From Liolophura sinensis (Eukaryota > Mollusca > Polyplacophora > Chitonida > Chitonidae), in NCBI RefSeq assembly GCF_032854445.1, contig NC_088295.1, positions 30,677,385-30,741,384 of the forward strand: DNA of 64,000 nt, read 5' to 3'. Below are positions 21,806-34,998 of the stretch, one piece after another. The position numbers were made by a program, and so were the translations under genes. The notes beneath the pieces were generated by a model. The model searched no databases. It was not told the origin of the DNA and saw only the letters and a list, made by a program, of their open reading frames with translations. The stretch's first letter is position 1. Every line of letters starts with the position of its first letter.

Positions 21806-24124
21806 TATCAAGGAAAAGTAATCACAATAGTATAGCATTTGTCGTGGCTTAATGCTCATCATTTTGAAAATCCTAACTTCTGGCCTGTAACATTTAACAT
21901 CCTGATCACTTTGCTGCTATACACTGTTCCTGAAACCAAGTAGGGTTACCATATATATGTAATAATAGTGGACAGAAGACAACCTTGGTGACATAGCACA
22001 TGGCGATTTTTTTCTTACTCGGGTAAGCGACGCTTATCCTTCGTTGTGACTTGCACTGCATACGTGCACATGTCATCAGGTCGGCCTTCTGACGTTGTCT
22101 ATGTCACGCAAATAGTTTGACCCAGTTCTCGTATGCTATCAACCCTCTATATGCGTCTAGGTTATAGGTAACTTACGATGTAGGGATACCTTAACAAGAT
22201 CTTACCTTTGGTTAACAGTATATACTACAACTTGCTGTCTCGATTCAACATATGTTGGGGAGTTAGTGCCACTCTGGCTATTTATCATTACATCGTACCG
22301 AAACGTATAAAATTTTATTGTAACTAAATTGTACACCTACTTCCGCTGGGCTTTCCCAACCCGTAGGAGGCATACACTGTATATATATTTATATATGTAT
22401 ATAGGCCTATACATATTCATATAGAATGAAAACACTCAGGATTGCGATGATTTTCGCCATAAACATTATCTTCATGAACACATGCATCTCTGAGGAACTT
22501 AATATCGAATTCTTGTTAACGTAGTCTGTTCCATTATCGAATCGGATATAAACGCTCCGTTTTCGCGTGTGACCTAGTTTCAGTTGTAGTGGCCAATGAA
22601 AATGGTTATTGCACATCCTGGGCATTTCCCCATGCTTAATATAACATCTGTTACATTTGTCCCAGCCCACGCGAATGTATACATGCTACACGTATTACCT
22701 CATTAGGTGAAAGCATGGGAAATGCGTTTACTATTCGGTCCCATGAATCAATATCATGGGAAAGTTTCTGAAATACCAAACTAAGAATGTATATGGTCTT
22801 CATTGTTATATCAGAATACTATCAAAAGTTTTATATTTCTTTAATTGTTGTTTAACTTCATACTGAAGAATAGAAATTTTATACTTATGCAAGTAAGTCA
22901 CGTGTAACAAAAATATTTTCCGGGCTTAAATTTCAAACTTGTTAGTAGATGTCACAACATGGCTGCGATTTTTTTCATTTTCCTGACCACGTACTGACCT
23001 ATGGTTCAGAGATTTACACGTCTCTTTAAACAGTTTGTTTATTTGATTTCATGTATTCGTCAGACCACGTTATGGTTGGTTAATAACGCTACGCATTATA
23101 AACATGACAGATGTAAATGAAACTGACCGTCACTGTCATTATATACATTAATGTAAACTTAATGACTTTTGTGTACTTGTGAAAAACACGATTTCCACAC
23201 ACACAAGAATTATTCCTCGCGTAGAATATAATTTTCCCTTGAGCATAGAAAGAAATTTTCTGGTATAATTACTACATATAAAGAATGACGTGTCCTAATC
23301 AGCGATAACACTACTAGGTCAGCATCATATGATGGTAAATACTAATGAATTGTAGCACTTCCAGCCACCATTGTATGCAGCAAGGATATAAGGTTGTCAC
23401 ATTTAGGAAATTTTGTCTGCAGAAGTCTTGCAGAAGGTTTGGCCAACATGACTTTGAAAAGCCCTAGTCTCATAATCCCATAATCACGAGTACATATTTT
23501 TTTGCAATTCAAATTGCCTCTGTATTGTCAGCTTTGAATGTCTGGCATACATGATCTGTAATTAGCTTTGACTGATCCGTGACAAGGGGAAGTAAGCATG
23601 TGCTGCAGAATTGATTGCTCTTGAGCACTACGTATGGTTAGTATTCGCAATAATAGTGTGGTGACAGAAGTTATATGGTGTGCACTAACCTGGGTAAAGT
23701 CTAGGAAAATAGCTCAGCGGAGTCCTACATAGAGGTTAAACGAAACACGTGCAGCTGTGACTTTTTCCTGGAATGCATTCCAATGCGTCCGGGTAATAAC
23801 AGTGGGTCATGACTGTGTAATCAATGTAATGTGAGTAGAGTATGGTAACAACTATCAGGATAATGCTCAAACATTACATCATTACATAGCATAGCAAATA
23901 TCGCTTATTTGTTCTCGCATTACTTTCGTTATCCTTTAAGGAAATAGATTAGTCACCCGTGAAAATACTGGGCGTGATACAAAACTGAAAAATGTATATA
24001 TAGCGATATTTTAACACATGGTGATGTAGTAAGTATACGGAAACCGGTAATGAAAAATAAAATTTAAAATTTGCCAATTTTGTGAAATTATACTAAGTAC
24101 TTATACGGTGTATAGTACATGTGT

Positions 24125-24295
24125 TTGCCATGGTTAAGTCCACTGGCTGTGCTCCATGCCTGGTATCTTTGGCATGATACTTCAGTGGCGACAGCACTGG
24201 TGGCATTGACTCGCCCTGCCACAAGAAGACACAATGTTTCCACGTCGTTATATGACCAAAAAATTGTATGACGTTAAACACCAAACATATATAAT
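24125..24295 (+). mobile_element. SINE family B 3' part
   Basis: Contains tggcatgatacttcagtggc, gccctgccacaagaagacac, cacgtcgttatatgac and gacgttaaacaccaaac, a 3' end shared with 60315-60440 and 51645-52005. Confidence 0.7.
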
Positions 24296-25934
24296 TAAGA
24301 CGTACCGCATAGATTGACAAAACCAGAGCAGCGACGACACTCTGGTAGCTGGTAAATGGTCACATGTAAGCGGTGAAATACGACCTCTTGTCAATTTACT
24401 TCAGTTAGGGTTTTATTTTAATTATTCATGGAAACGCATAACAGTAGCAGATTACACCATGGCTTAAGCAGAATTAGGTAATAACAAGTGCAGTGATGTT
24501 AATTGTAATTTATTACACGTCACTGGTGTACAATTACTCAAAATGCTATGTTGTCATCACGTTTAACATACTATCACATTAAAACAATGTAATGGGACCA
24601 GGCTTAGGGGATGCTTCATCCACCAGCAGAATCCAGACATACATGCATACAAGCTATGCACAACGGCGGGTACCGTAGTTATCCACACGTTTTTCCATTA
24701 TACTTTACTTAACGGTTAATATTAACCTACAAGCAGAACGAAACGTTTATAAAGTGGAAATTCTTGAAACACTGAGTGAGGCAAACAGAAACAGGATTTA
24801 CAAAAGCGAAGCACTTCGAAAAACTTTGAGGACTTTCAGATAACAAAGTGACAAGTGGAAGTTGTACCAAAGTAATGTTTTAAGTTTTAATAACATATTA
24901 CATCGAAATTGCTGAGATATTCCTGATTGTTCTAGTCATTACTAAATAGTGCTTCCGTCGGAAAATGAGACATATTTTAAAAAGCAATGATGTGACAAGG
25001 AAAATGAACGAACCGTGCAACAGTAAGGAGCTCAGACAGTGTAGCGTTATATTACTGTGGGATATATACTAAAACTAATTTTGATGAACAAAGTCTATAT
25101 ACTGTAGCACGGAATGATGTCAGTGATGTCACATATAAATCAAGAAGTACAGATGGTATACGGAACTAATGGGTGACATGTGTACAACTTTAAACCTTTA
25201 AAAGGAAGGAAGGTACAAACCCCGCGTTCAGACTCAAGAGGATACGGAAACCAAGGATGGGTGTGTACATATCCCAACTGCAAACAGTCTGTGGAATTTT
25301 AACTTGATGTCACAAACTCACTGCTGAAAGGGGGAGATTAAATGAATATATAGCATTTATATATGAGCATTTGGAGGCTAGGATTAGGTATAGGCCTCTT
25401 TTGTGATGAGCCTGTCATTGAAGGCGGCGTACGTTGATTCTGTTCATATTACAAGTTTATAGCTTTAATATTGACCTTTAATATTAATATTTAATATTAA
25501 CTTTTACTATAAATTCTGTTTGGATATGAATCAAAGCTATGAAATCGTTTGTTTTGTGAAAATATTTCACATTTTTGAATGCTTATATAGCTACACGAAA
25601 AAAAAAATTCCGTCATTGCCAATCGACTGAAATTCAAAAGTATTCAAAATGATTATGAAGACCTTATTTATTTGTTTTTAAAAACTTTCAGTACTTTTAA
25701 GATGCCACACATTAGATAGTCATAGCGAGTTTACCAACCAGTTCATGAAACGAAACGTGAAAGCGAATGAAGTTTTTGAACTGCTCTTGATTACCAAAAT
25801 ACGTCAGTCAGATCACATTTCTAAGACCTGTAGGAGGCTGAATTCCATTTTCCTAATACTTCAAGGTTATTGTGTTGCAAAAGACATCTATATTCACAAC
25901 CAGTCTTTTGCTGGAAGCACTGTGACACTAGTCC

Positions 25935-26332
25935 GAGATTGCTCTGACGTTAGGTTGGGCGAAATTTTGTTCGGCCATGGATGGTCCTAAGCCAACGTCA
26001 GAGAGCCCTCCATTTAAAAAAGCAGAGGCAGTTACCTTCCGTTGTCAGACATGTAGAACCTGTCAGCATTGCGCATCATTAAGGGATCTGGAACCCATAC
26101 CGCGTAGGAAATAACAGATCGACGCTGTGCTTACGATAAATCGATAGTCGAAAAGATCGGGAATATAAGCGTCTACAATCTTAAGGACGTGGAGACGTAT
26201 TTGATACATAATTTTGTCTCAAACGCCGTGACACACTTCCACCCCACTTAAATGGGGCGCATTCTGACATTGGTTTGGGGTCATCCATGGCGGAGCAAAA
26301 TTTTGCCTGACGTTTTTGTCAGGGCAATCTCT
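25935..26332. mobile_element. MITE-like fold-back element with arms of about 85 bp
   Basis: The left arm (25935-26019) and right arm (26247-26332) are diverged reverse complements. Shared blocks, read from the right arm, are taaatgg, tctgac.ttgg, ccatccatggc.ga, caaaatttt.gcc and gcaatctc. The spacer of about 230 bp has no open frame, so the element would be non-autonomous. Superfamily unknown. Confidence 0.7.
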
Positions 26333-26891
26333 CACACTATGATAGATGTATCGTGCAAGGTTATTGTCGGTTTATCGGGGTGAGGTCGTCCTAGCTAACA
26401 TAAACCGTGTGACCTCCTCCTGTTTATGGGTTGAGTATTCACTCACAGGGTAATTTCCGGTACACCGGTGAACGTTTTGAATGCAGGTGTTGTGTGTACC
26501 ATCAACGATGTTTTAGTGAAGGAACTGATGAATGAATGGTTATGACTTAACGTCACAAAAGGTAGAGTGCATGGCACAGATGTTAACATCACCTTTATAC
26601 CGTGTGACTCAAGTGGCTATACATTGTGTAAATACTGAAAAGCCAAAGGAGCTGGTGAACAGTTTTTACTTTCTGTATAACGTGCCTACACACATTCAAT
26701 ATTTTGTTCTCACTACAGAGTTTGTTATTATAAAGGTATAAGAACCTATACCTATGCAAACTTGAATTTTGAATGTATTTCGGCAAAACAGCACAGGCAG
26801 ATCCGCCTTCAAGCTGTGATCTCACACAAGTGTTCAAAGCCTCTCTCTATGAACACACCTCTGACAAACTGAGGCTTAAAAGGCGTTAAGC

Positions 26892-27022
26892 TGAGGTCTG
26901 TTTCTCAAAGGGGTCGTAATGTTAACGCTGATCGTAAATACCAAGGCGGCGTATGCCATCAGTATGCGACGTGATGGGGATTAGACCGGCCTAACGTTAC
27001 GACCCCTTTGAAAAACAGCTCC
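26892..27022. mobile_element. MITE-like element, about 130 bp, 30-bp terminal inverted repeats
   Basis: The left end ctgtttctcaaaggggtcgt and the right end acgacccctttgaaaaacag are inverted copies, extending inward as aatgttaac and cctaacgtt. This 'gtttctcaaag' terminus resembles the element at 34577-34718. Confidence 0.75.
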
Positions 27023-28552
27023 TGGATCCAGTATTCCCAGTATGGTCATCGATGACATCGTTTCAAAATATTTCCGACCACAGACGGTAAATATGCATAA
27101 GATAGCGGGGTTATTAAAAATGTAAAATTTTCCTCACAGGCCAAGTTTTTTAATTTCATTTTTGTTGCATACCTTTCTTCATTTTTCTTAAAACCAACGT
27201 CCTCATTTGTATATGTCCTTTGTTGAAACATTAAATTTACTTTCCTCTTGGGTATGTGAGGAGGAGAGGTGCATCGGAATGATACTTTCTTATATTTTCA
27301 GCCAGGAATTGCATGTCTGTGAGGGCTCCACCGGATGCAAGTAATTTAATGTTCGAAACGTTTAATTTTTTAGTTTTAACAGTTCAGTATGGCCTATGTT
27401 GTCCATAAAGGGTCATAACTCAGATTGGAGAGATGCCAAAGGAACACTTGCTCTGTTCGTTTACCTACAGATCAAACTGTACCGAAAGCCTGATCGTATC
27501 TGTCGGTATCTGTCGGTGACGAGAATACACGATTGTCGTTGGGTATGTATTGAATGCCATCTTACGTGTGAAATTTCCAGTTTGGGACTCATGATTTGGT
27601 CATGTTAAATTATCTCATTCCCTGCCTTGCCATGTGCCAAACTGAACGAAATAATTACGATCTGGAGAATTGTCGAAATTTATGCGTAGAAACAGACATT
27701 CGCATACCAGCCGTCAGCCAATACGGGCGTTCCGGATCAATAATCGCAAGGCCAGTTCTCAAAACGACATTTAACACAAGCCACCAAGAACTAAGAAAGT
27801 ATAAAAAGTACTAAATTAGGATGGAACCATGCAAAAAGAAGCAGTTAACATTTTTCAAAGATGTTGGAAAGACGCAAAGTATGTTGAAGGCGAATATGTT
27901 CAAATCAAACATCTTCAGACCTAAGTTGCAAATGCTTAGAAAGCTTACAAAACACCAATGAAGAAAGAACTCAAATTGTGGTGGGTACATTGCTCTGCAG
28001 GAAAGATTCAGTGTACAAATTTTAAACTAAGTAGAACAATGGTTTTGACTGCAGCTGTGTTTGAATTTCTGACTTAAGCCTTAAGACCTTTGATAAATAT
28101 GGGGCCGGGACAATAAGGCGCGAAATGGTAGCTTGTAAGGCATCTACATCAGGAATCTAAATTAGACCTGTAACAGACTCAAACATTGGGCTAACATTTC
28201 TTTACTTCACTGTTGAGACATGAGCTCTTATCTATATACGTCTATGGACTCTTGAACAATAATACCTTAGATTGGCTACGATAACTGTCTATACCTATTT
28301 AGGTATATATTCAGGGAAGCAGAGTTACGAATTATTACATTTGACCGACTAAACTCTTTGAGAAAGGGCTGCTGGTAAAGGACTAACCTTACGTCTTTAA
28401 ACATGGGGTAAACCATTTCTAACTTAACATCAACAGTGAGTTATGGCCTTATATATCGGCAATGTTCTGAGATACCAACATATAACAATTGACGGTCACG
28501 TATACTTCTGAACACCGACAACAGCGAATTTACACTCAATATTCAAAGTAAT

Positions 28553-28825
28553 TTATTTATTTCATCGGTTTTTAACTCGATACCGTGGGAGAAGGAAACC
28601 GTGTTCTCGGTGTAAACCACCGATCTTCGACAAGTCACTGATGAACCTTGACGAACAGATGTACCGCTCTGGCGGAAGATAAGTGGCCTTCAATAACAGT
28701 TAGACTAGCCAAACAGCCAAACGAGCGTGGTTGATCACTTACCGTCACCAAGGTAAAGCACAAATTCCTGTCCATGCCTAGGATGGAACCCGCATTTCGT
28801 GTACTCTACAGCGTCTTATCATCCC
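28553..28825 (-). mobile_element. tRNA-derived SINE, near full length
   Basis: On the minus strand: a B-box-like GCGGGTTCCATCC, a body with ACACCGAGAACACGGTTTCC, and an AAATAAATAAATT tail at the left end. Head start uncertain. Confidence 0.55.
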
Positions 28826-30481
28826 AGCCACTCCCCCCGTAATAAGCAGAAAAACGAGAACAACACAATCAAGGTGCCAAAACCTTCTTGTTTTATTTGT
28901 AAGTTTTTCGCTAAGAATGAAACGGTGTGAAAAAGCATAACAAAACGTGCTTGTTGCTTTATTTTAGAAAGCTCCTGTAGAATTATGTATATATTTAGGT
29001 TGATAATTTTCAAACTTATCAGTTATTAATTGTTATTTGCATTGCGGTGTCATCTTTAAGACCAAATCTCTCTTTTCCTATGGATGCAGAAGTATTTTTT
29101 GGTTAGGCTATAGTTAGACTTAAGTGATTATAGTTATTCAGATTATGTTTAGGCACTGGTCGCGGGATCACAATTATTTATGTTTAGTATGGACCTAGTC
29201 ACAGGATTATAATTACTCAGTATGTATGTGGAAAAGAATGCCTGGAGCATTTCAGATACTTTGGTTAGCTCCGTAACAAGCTGGAGGTCAGTATTCACGA
29301 AATATTCTGCGGACGACGATCTTCACATGACTGAGTACATTCGGTTCACCAAGGTCTCCATTCTGTTAATGTTTTCATGAAGAAATGACATTATCTATGA
29401 AGTGATACAAAGTTATCATCACTTCCCACACAAAAGTTATGACTATTCACTTTTTGAATGTTAAAATTTCTGTCAACTGAAACAATTCATGAGGAACTAG
29501 CATAGGCCTTTGTTCCTTTACAATTGCCTCACATGCCGCATTGTACCCTCGCTTTGTGAATCAGTGGCTTGATACACTCACAGTATCACGCGTCAACTTC
29601 TACGGCGGTGAAAAGCGAGTAAAGTGTTGTTACAGGTGATTTCGACATCTATACTGATCACAGGCTGTCATAAATTACCGGGCGTATAATCCTATTTCCT
29701 CTAGGTTATAGATTATTAGTTTGAAACGCTGCCTAATTCCGATTAATCTCAACTGACCAGAAGGCTTTCTAGGGTCAGGCTGATTATTAATGACAAATTA
29801 TTTGGAATTCTAGATTAGATACTAGTTGTATCACAACCTGCCACAGCGGGGAAAGCAATCATATGATGATTTATTTAGTTTTTTATTTATTTGATTGATG
29901 TTTACCGTCATATTTAAGATTTTTTCATTCGTATGCGGTGGCAGTCAGGTTTATTGTGATGGCAAAGAAGTTAAAATAAAATACAAAAAAATTAATAAAC
30001 TAGGTAATGGAACCAATACTATGATGTTGTCTAAAATAAAGAAAATCCCCCATCTGCTGAGGTCCCGTAGGCTCAAGTTGTTCTCCTGTTCACAGGTACA
30101 AAGCAATATTGAACATGCATACCAAAAAATAATTACCGCACAAAATCCTTGACGTTTTTTGTAAGAAACAGTTGTACGTTTACTGCTATGATTGGTGTAG
30201 AAGATCTATATCTTTTTATCTGTATCCTTTTTTTTAGTATATTTAACGATGTTAAAAGACTTAAACAGCATCTTAAAAGCTATATCTCCCTGAACACTTA
30301 CAGAAGTTTTAGTACTGGTCATTGTAACACAACTAAAACTTACGAGACTTTAACAGTTGTTGAAAATAATGATTTACAATATATTGGCAATAAGCATTTC
30401 ACTATATTAAAGCAATAACGTAAAATAGTAATGGCTGCTTCAGAGCCCTTATCAAGGCCGGTGTATTTCACACGCTGACAT

Positions 30482-33400
30482 TCAAATATACACTTTGATA
30501 GCTGTGGCAACCTTTTTGTGGCACAACATACAAACTGAAACCGAGGCTGCGCAATTGGAGCACGTGGCAAGATGGCCACATGGGAGAAACACAGATGACA
30601 CAGCATTGGACTGACAAACTTTACAGATCATCTGCTCCTTCAGACGATGGTTTTCCGCTAATAAAGATGTCTTTTCTAAAAACATAAAAAAATACTTTTG
30701 AAAATAACACGAACACTTCGGCAAGACTTTTTATGCAGTTAATCCTAAATGCATTCATATGCTACATGCATATGAAATTGGTATAAACTCTTCCTCTGAG
30801 AATTACACACGCATTTCAAAAAAGTTTCATATTTAATAGGATACTCGATAACCACAAAGCCGTGAAGTGAAACTTTACCTACCGTTTACAGCCTTTTCAA
30901 CAGATGGGGGCTTCTCGTATTCAACACACTCCGCGGCTACAAAAACGCCAGAGAAACAAACTTATACAACAGGCTTCGACCCTCGCCTGAGAACAATACC
31001 TTCCGAGTTTCCATATGCTCGAAGTCTACGCGAACCGGTAATACTCAAGTAACACAATATTTAGTCTTTTATTTACGTACCTATCTGACTGACGTTTTAC
31101 GTAGTAATCAAGAAAATTGCACTTATACGAGAATGGCAAGTCTTATGATGGGAGGAAACCGGGGGAAACCCACAACCATCCGCAGTGTCTGGAAGACCTT
31201 CCGAAGTACGATTTAATCTATTATTTTATTACATGATATACGAGGACTAAGGTACAGCTTCTATGAAGGCCAGAGACATTGCTATATCCCTCGAATAACC
31301 TTCATTTCTGTTGTTTAGCAAAAAATTAAGCACATGTACAAAGTGGTTCAATATTAGAACTGAGATCATATACACAGGTTTATACATATAATTACTTATA
31401 AAAGCGTGACATGGCATAATCTATGATACATTCATTATAAATGCCACTAAGCAGCTGTACCTGTCGGTTGTCTGCCGGTAGGTCAACTTTTTGGCACTTT
31501 ATCTTTCAACACAAGCCAGCTCTGAAATATTTCAATTATGAGTTGTATCTACCGTCTGAGGGTAAAAGCTGCCTTGAAACAGTAATCTACTGGGACTCAT
31601 CAACTAAAATTAAATCAGCTAAAAGCCCCAAAAGCACAACCAATTGACACGATAATCACAAAACGGAAGTCCAACTCGGAGGTTCTAAAATCACGTTGAG
31701 AGGATTAACAACAGAATTTACAAATCTGGCACTATCTATAAGACTGTACATCGGCATACCGGAAGTGCTTGGGAGAACCCGTTCGCCCTTGCCTTGAGCT
31801 TCCTGTAGCTCTACAGCGATGTTTGCCAATTCCCCAATCGTCACTGCGCTCTCTTCCCAATCTGAAAACACACATATATAGTTCTTTGTCAATCCAGAGG
31901 GAAGAAATGAAATGGAACAACTGAACAGTACATGTATACATCAACGTCTCAACACGTAAACAGTAACTACATCATATATATCTTGCCTTTCATATGGGTA
32001 AACATGGAGGTTACAACTTACACTTTACGATAGCGGATAGTTTCTGTAACCTAGTCCAAGACGGTTTTCGATTTAATACAGTTGAAAAATTTCTAAATTG
32101 TAGTGGACATATATCTTATTTACTCGAAAGGAAATATCTCCCAAAATGGGCGATTTGACGTCTATTCAGCTTGTTCGATGCTTAATGACAATATTAAAAC
32201 ATGCGTGTTGATTTGTATTGCCTCCACAAACATTTATTCGTTTAACTAGACAGACTTTCTTCACATTTCTCATAGATTTGTCCCACAGATGAACATCTAA
32301 CGTTCCAACTGATTTCATCTTTGTAGATCACGTTAAATGGTCTGGATAATCATGGTGGTGGAATGGTCTGTTGTTACATCCAGGATTATTTAGCCTGCAG
32401 TCTTCACAAACAACGTACCGCACACATTGAGCGAACCCCTCTGGATGGATATCGAGCTTATGCGAGAAAGTCAGTCATCCAACCCACGGCCTGAGAGAGA
32501 AATCAACTCATACAAAGCCACAAGCATTGAAAATTTCTGTCAACTGAAACAATATACTCAAGAATATTTCACTTATACGACGGCCGCCAGCATTATGGTG
32601 GGCAAAACCGGGCAGAGCCCGGGATAAACCCACGACCATCCGCAGGTTGCTAAATAACCTTCACATTTGAGGCCAGAGGCGAATCCAGCATAAGCTGGAC
32701 TTGAACTCTCATCGACCGATTTGGTGAGAGGCTTTTGGGTCATTGTGTTGAACTAGCACGTTAACCACTACAAGCCTTCCCCTTCCAAACACCACAGAAA
32801 TAAGACCAACTATCGTACTTTCTCGTAGTGCACTTTCTCGTACTTTCACATGAACAGAGTTCCCAGAGGACGTACCATGGAGACTGAGGACCTTAGTTAC
32901 CGCAGCCACAGCAATACTCTGAGAGAACATCTCTTTGATGCTAACACCACATGGCATCTCCACCACTCGTTTGACAATGTCGCTATAGTCTGGGGAAAAA
33001 AGACGAAGCATTTAGGTTTTCCTAATTGAGGATTTGAAAGGGTGTTGACCTGGATTTTAGTATTTGGCTAAACATTGTTTATGTGTAAAGTATTTGCTAA
33101 TTAAAAAATGGGTTAAAGGTGGTTGTTGAAAAAAAGAAAGAAATCAGTTTGACTGGAAAAATGTCACTGTTTTCATTTACATAAAGAATATTATTACATG
33201 TAAGACTAGATATTGTCTAATATTATATTATTATCCCATTGTTTGTTGGATTCTCAGTCTTACCAGTTGTCGAGGCTGGCACAGAATCCGCCTCAGTTTC
33301 CTGAAATATACATTGCAATAAAAAACATGATTTGAGCAAATGATAGAGATTTGCCACCCCAAGAGTAATGACCCTTTATTGTGAACCACAGAGTAATCTC

Positions 33401-34998
33401 CCTTGTCTTGAACCACAGAGTAGTTTCCCTTAATGTGAATGACAGAGTAGCCTACCTGTAGTGTTGAGAACCATACGAGTAATCCCACTGATATTAATCA
33501 AAAAGAGAAAGCAAAATGTTTGAATTTTTAAAGTTTTATTTTCAGTCGCGTGATACTTACATGCGGGAATTCCCGTGGAAAGTTTTGCCTTACGTTGTCC
33601 ACAAACTCATTCCCTTTCCTCCGACGCAGGAACGCGCAGTCCTGGGACCAGCGAGCATGCTCAACAAACGGCTTGTCTGGTGGTAGCCAATTCTTCAGCC
33701 CGAGACCACAGTGGAAACACCGAGTGCAATCCTCTACACCTTCAAGAATAAGCAGTACGGCACAATGACAGATGACACACATAGCCTATTTTATAACGAG
33801 AGTAGAGGAATTTTTTCCACGACTGTACCCGTATGACCAATGCCACTGACCATATGATGATGGTCACGCTACAAGGGCGTTGAAATCAAAATTACAGCAA
33901 GGAATAAACGGGTGTTAAATGAGAAGATTTTTATGGAAAGGTAGTAGAATTTCGAAAACGTATCAAAGTGGAAAGGAACTGTATACTGTTCCATTGTATC
34001 ATGCTGATGCTTAAGAATAATGGCTATAGTTTCGGCAGGAAAAAATCTTCATCAAACATGACTTACCTGTGTAAAAAAATCCGGCCATAGAAAGGACAAA
34101 TGGATTTTGGCCTTTATCCTTGGGCCAGTCTGTGAAGGATTGGTAACGCACATTGGGGTCACTGTAGTGAGGGTACTTCGGAGCCTTGCCTACGTAATGT
34201 CTGCCAAACTCCGACAGATTCAGGTTATCACTGACTTCAAAATTACCCAGAACTGCTGATTTGGGCGTATAAGGTCTGTAGCCGGAAGGTAATATTGCCA
34301 TGATAGCTTTTCTGACTGTAAACAGAGAAAGTAGGCCTACCATGCTTCACATGTTTTATTCATCTAAGATGACACGTTATATATGTAGGTCTACCTTCAC
34401 TGGCAATGAAATCGTAGCACCAAAGAACTAAGCCAATTTTGCATTATGTGAACATCAACCTCAATTAAATGTTTTTGTAACATTTAAGGGATTAAAAATG
34501 TGAAAACCTCAAGAGTCGTGCGAAAACAAGTCCTGCACAATTTTTAACATGAAGGGTCATAAACTGAGCCTTCCACTGGGACCAGTTTTACAAAGCGGCG
34601 TACTACATTTTTTTATCGTACATTTGTCGTATGATATTTTGTACGTCACTATTACCGTAACATTGTTCTATATGTGCGATTATCGTACATGTGCGACATC
34701 TTTGAGAAACTAGGCCCTGAAGCTCTAAATTATAGACTTAAGCTAAAATTCGCGAAGAGAAAATGCCCAAGATATTGATATCAATAACCAACTCTGTATA
34801 CATGTATATTGGCTTAGCTCGCAGAGCAGACATTGTCCTATATCTACCGAGTGTCTCCACCCTGCGCATGAGCGCCGCAATTTCCCTCTCAATTTCATAA
34901 CAATGTTTGTCCCATCGAACTGAACCATAGCGTCGCAGTTTCTCAAGTTTGTACAAGACGCTCGAAGCACAGAGTGGGACAGATAAGGTATCAGTCAT
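30482..34998 (-). CDS. Inhibitor of apoptosis protein, one BIR plus RING (IAP-2, paralogue of IAP-1)
   Basis: Second BIRC-family E3 ligase gene, about 10 kb upstream of IAP-1 in transcriptional terms. Exons: 34848-34998, 34067-34315, 33561-33739, 33264-33300 (37 bp), 32876-32989, 31760-31861, 30883-30936, 30482-30675; 1080 bp, that is 359 residues plus stop, with all phases kept. The BIR lies at about residues 104-171 with ligands C141, C144, H161 and C168, split by an intron inside Gly134 exactly as in IAP-1. The RING is at 313-359: C313, C316, C328, H330, C334, C337, C344, C347, ending IKVYI. The middle exons (starting DYSDIVKRVVEMP) match the UBA-like exons of IAP-1 in phase and place but are more diverged. 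The first exon (MTDTLSVPLC...) adds 50 helical residues with no IAP-1 counterpart; its ATG has a weak context. If that exon is wrong, M56 (34301) would be the start. Confidence 0.9.
31110..31215 (-). mobile_element. SINE family A fragment in an IAP-2 intron
   Basis: On the minus strand it matches the middle of family A: GACACTGCGGATGGTTGTGG, GTTTCCCCCGGTTTCC and CTCGTATAAGTGCAATTTTC. Head and tail are missing. Confidence 0.6.
32550..32775 (-). mobile_element. SINE family A in an IAP-2 intron
   Basis: The minus strand gives the head (GTTAACGTGCTAGTTCAACA, then GATGAGAGTTCAAGTCCAGC), middle (CCTGCGGATGGTCGTGGG) and 3' part (CATAATGCTGGCGGCCGTCG, TATAAGTGAAATATTCTTGA). It lies between exons 31760-31861 and 32876-32989. 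Confidence 0.75.
33355..33485. repeat. About 33-bp tandem repeat in an IAP-2 intron
   Basis: Four imperfect copies of gaaccacagagtaatctccc followed by ttattgt, between the BIR exon 33561-33739 and the micro-exon 33264-33300. Confidence 0.7.
34577..34718. mobile_element. MITE-like element upstream of IAP-2 exon 2
   Basis: The left end gggaccagttttacaaagcg and the right end (reverse complement GGGCCTAGTTTCTCAAAGAT) form imperfect terminal inverted repeats of about 26 bp. The interior repeats atcgtacat/tgtcgtatg words. It lies in intron 1 of IAP-2 (between exons 34848-34998 and 34067-34315). Confidence 0.65.

Larger units (their letters stand above)
20677..30481. other. Intergenic region between the two IAP genes
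   Basis: Holds SINE fragments (20788-20885, 21735-21805, 24125-24295, 28553-28825), a fold-back element (25935-26332) and a MITE-like element (26892-27022). A 5' UTR exon of IAP-1 and its promoter should lie in the left part but could not be placed. No other gene was recognised; 21.8-24.1 and 29.0-30.4 kb look featureless. Confidence 0.6.

Noticed and set aside
22407-22670. Minus-strand frame with CNRC...FDNGTDYVN, faintly like a retroelement integrase
   Set aside because: Only a short word resembles integrase; no catalytic triad spacing, no neighbouring reverse transcriptase or LTR.
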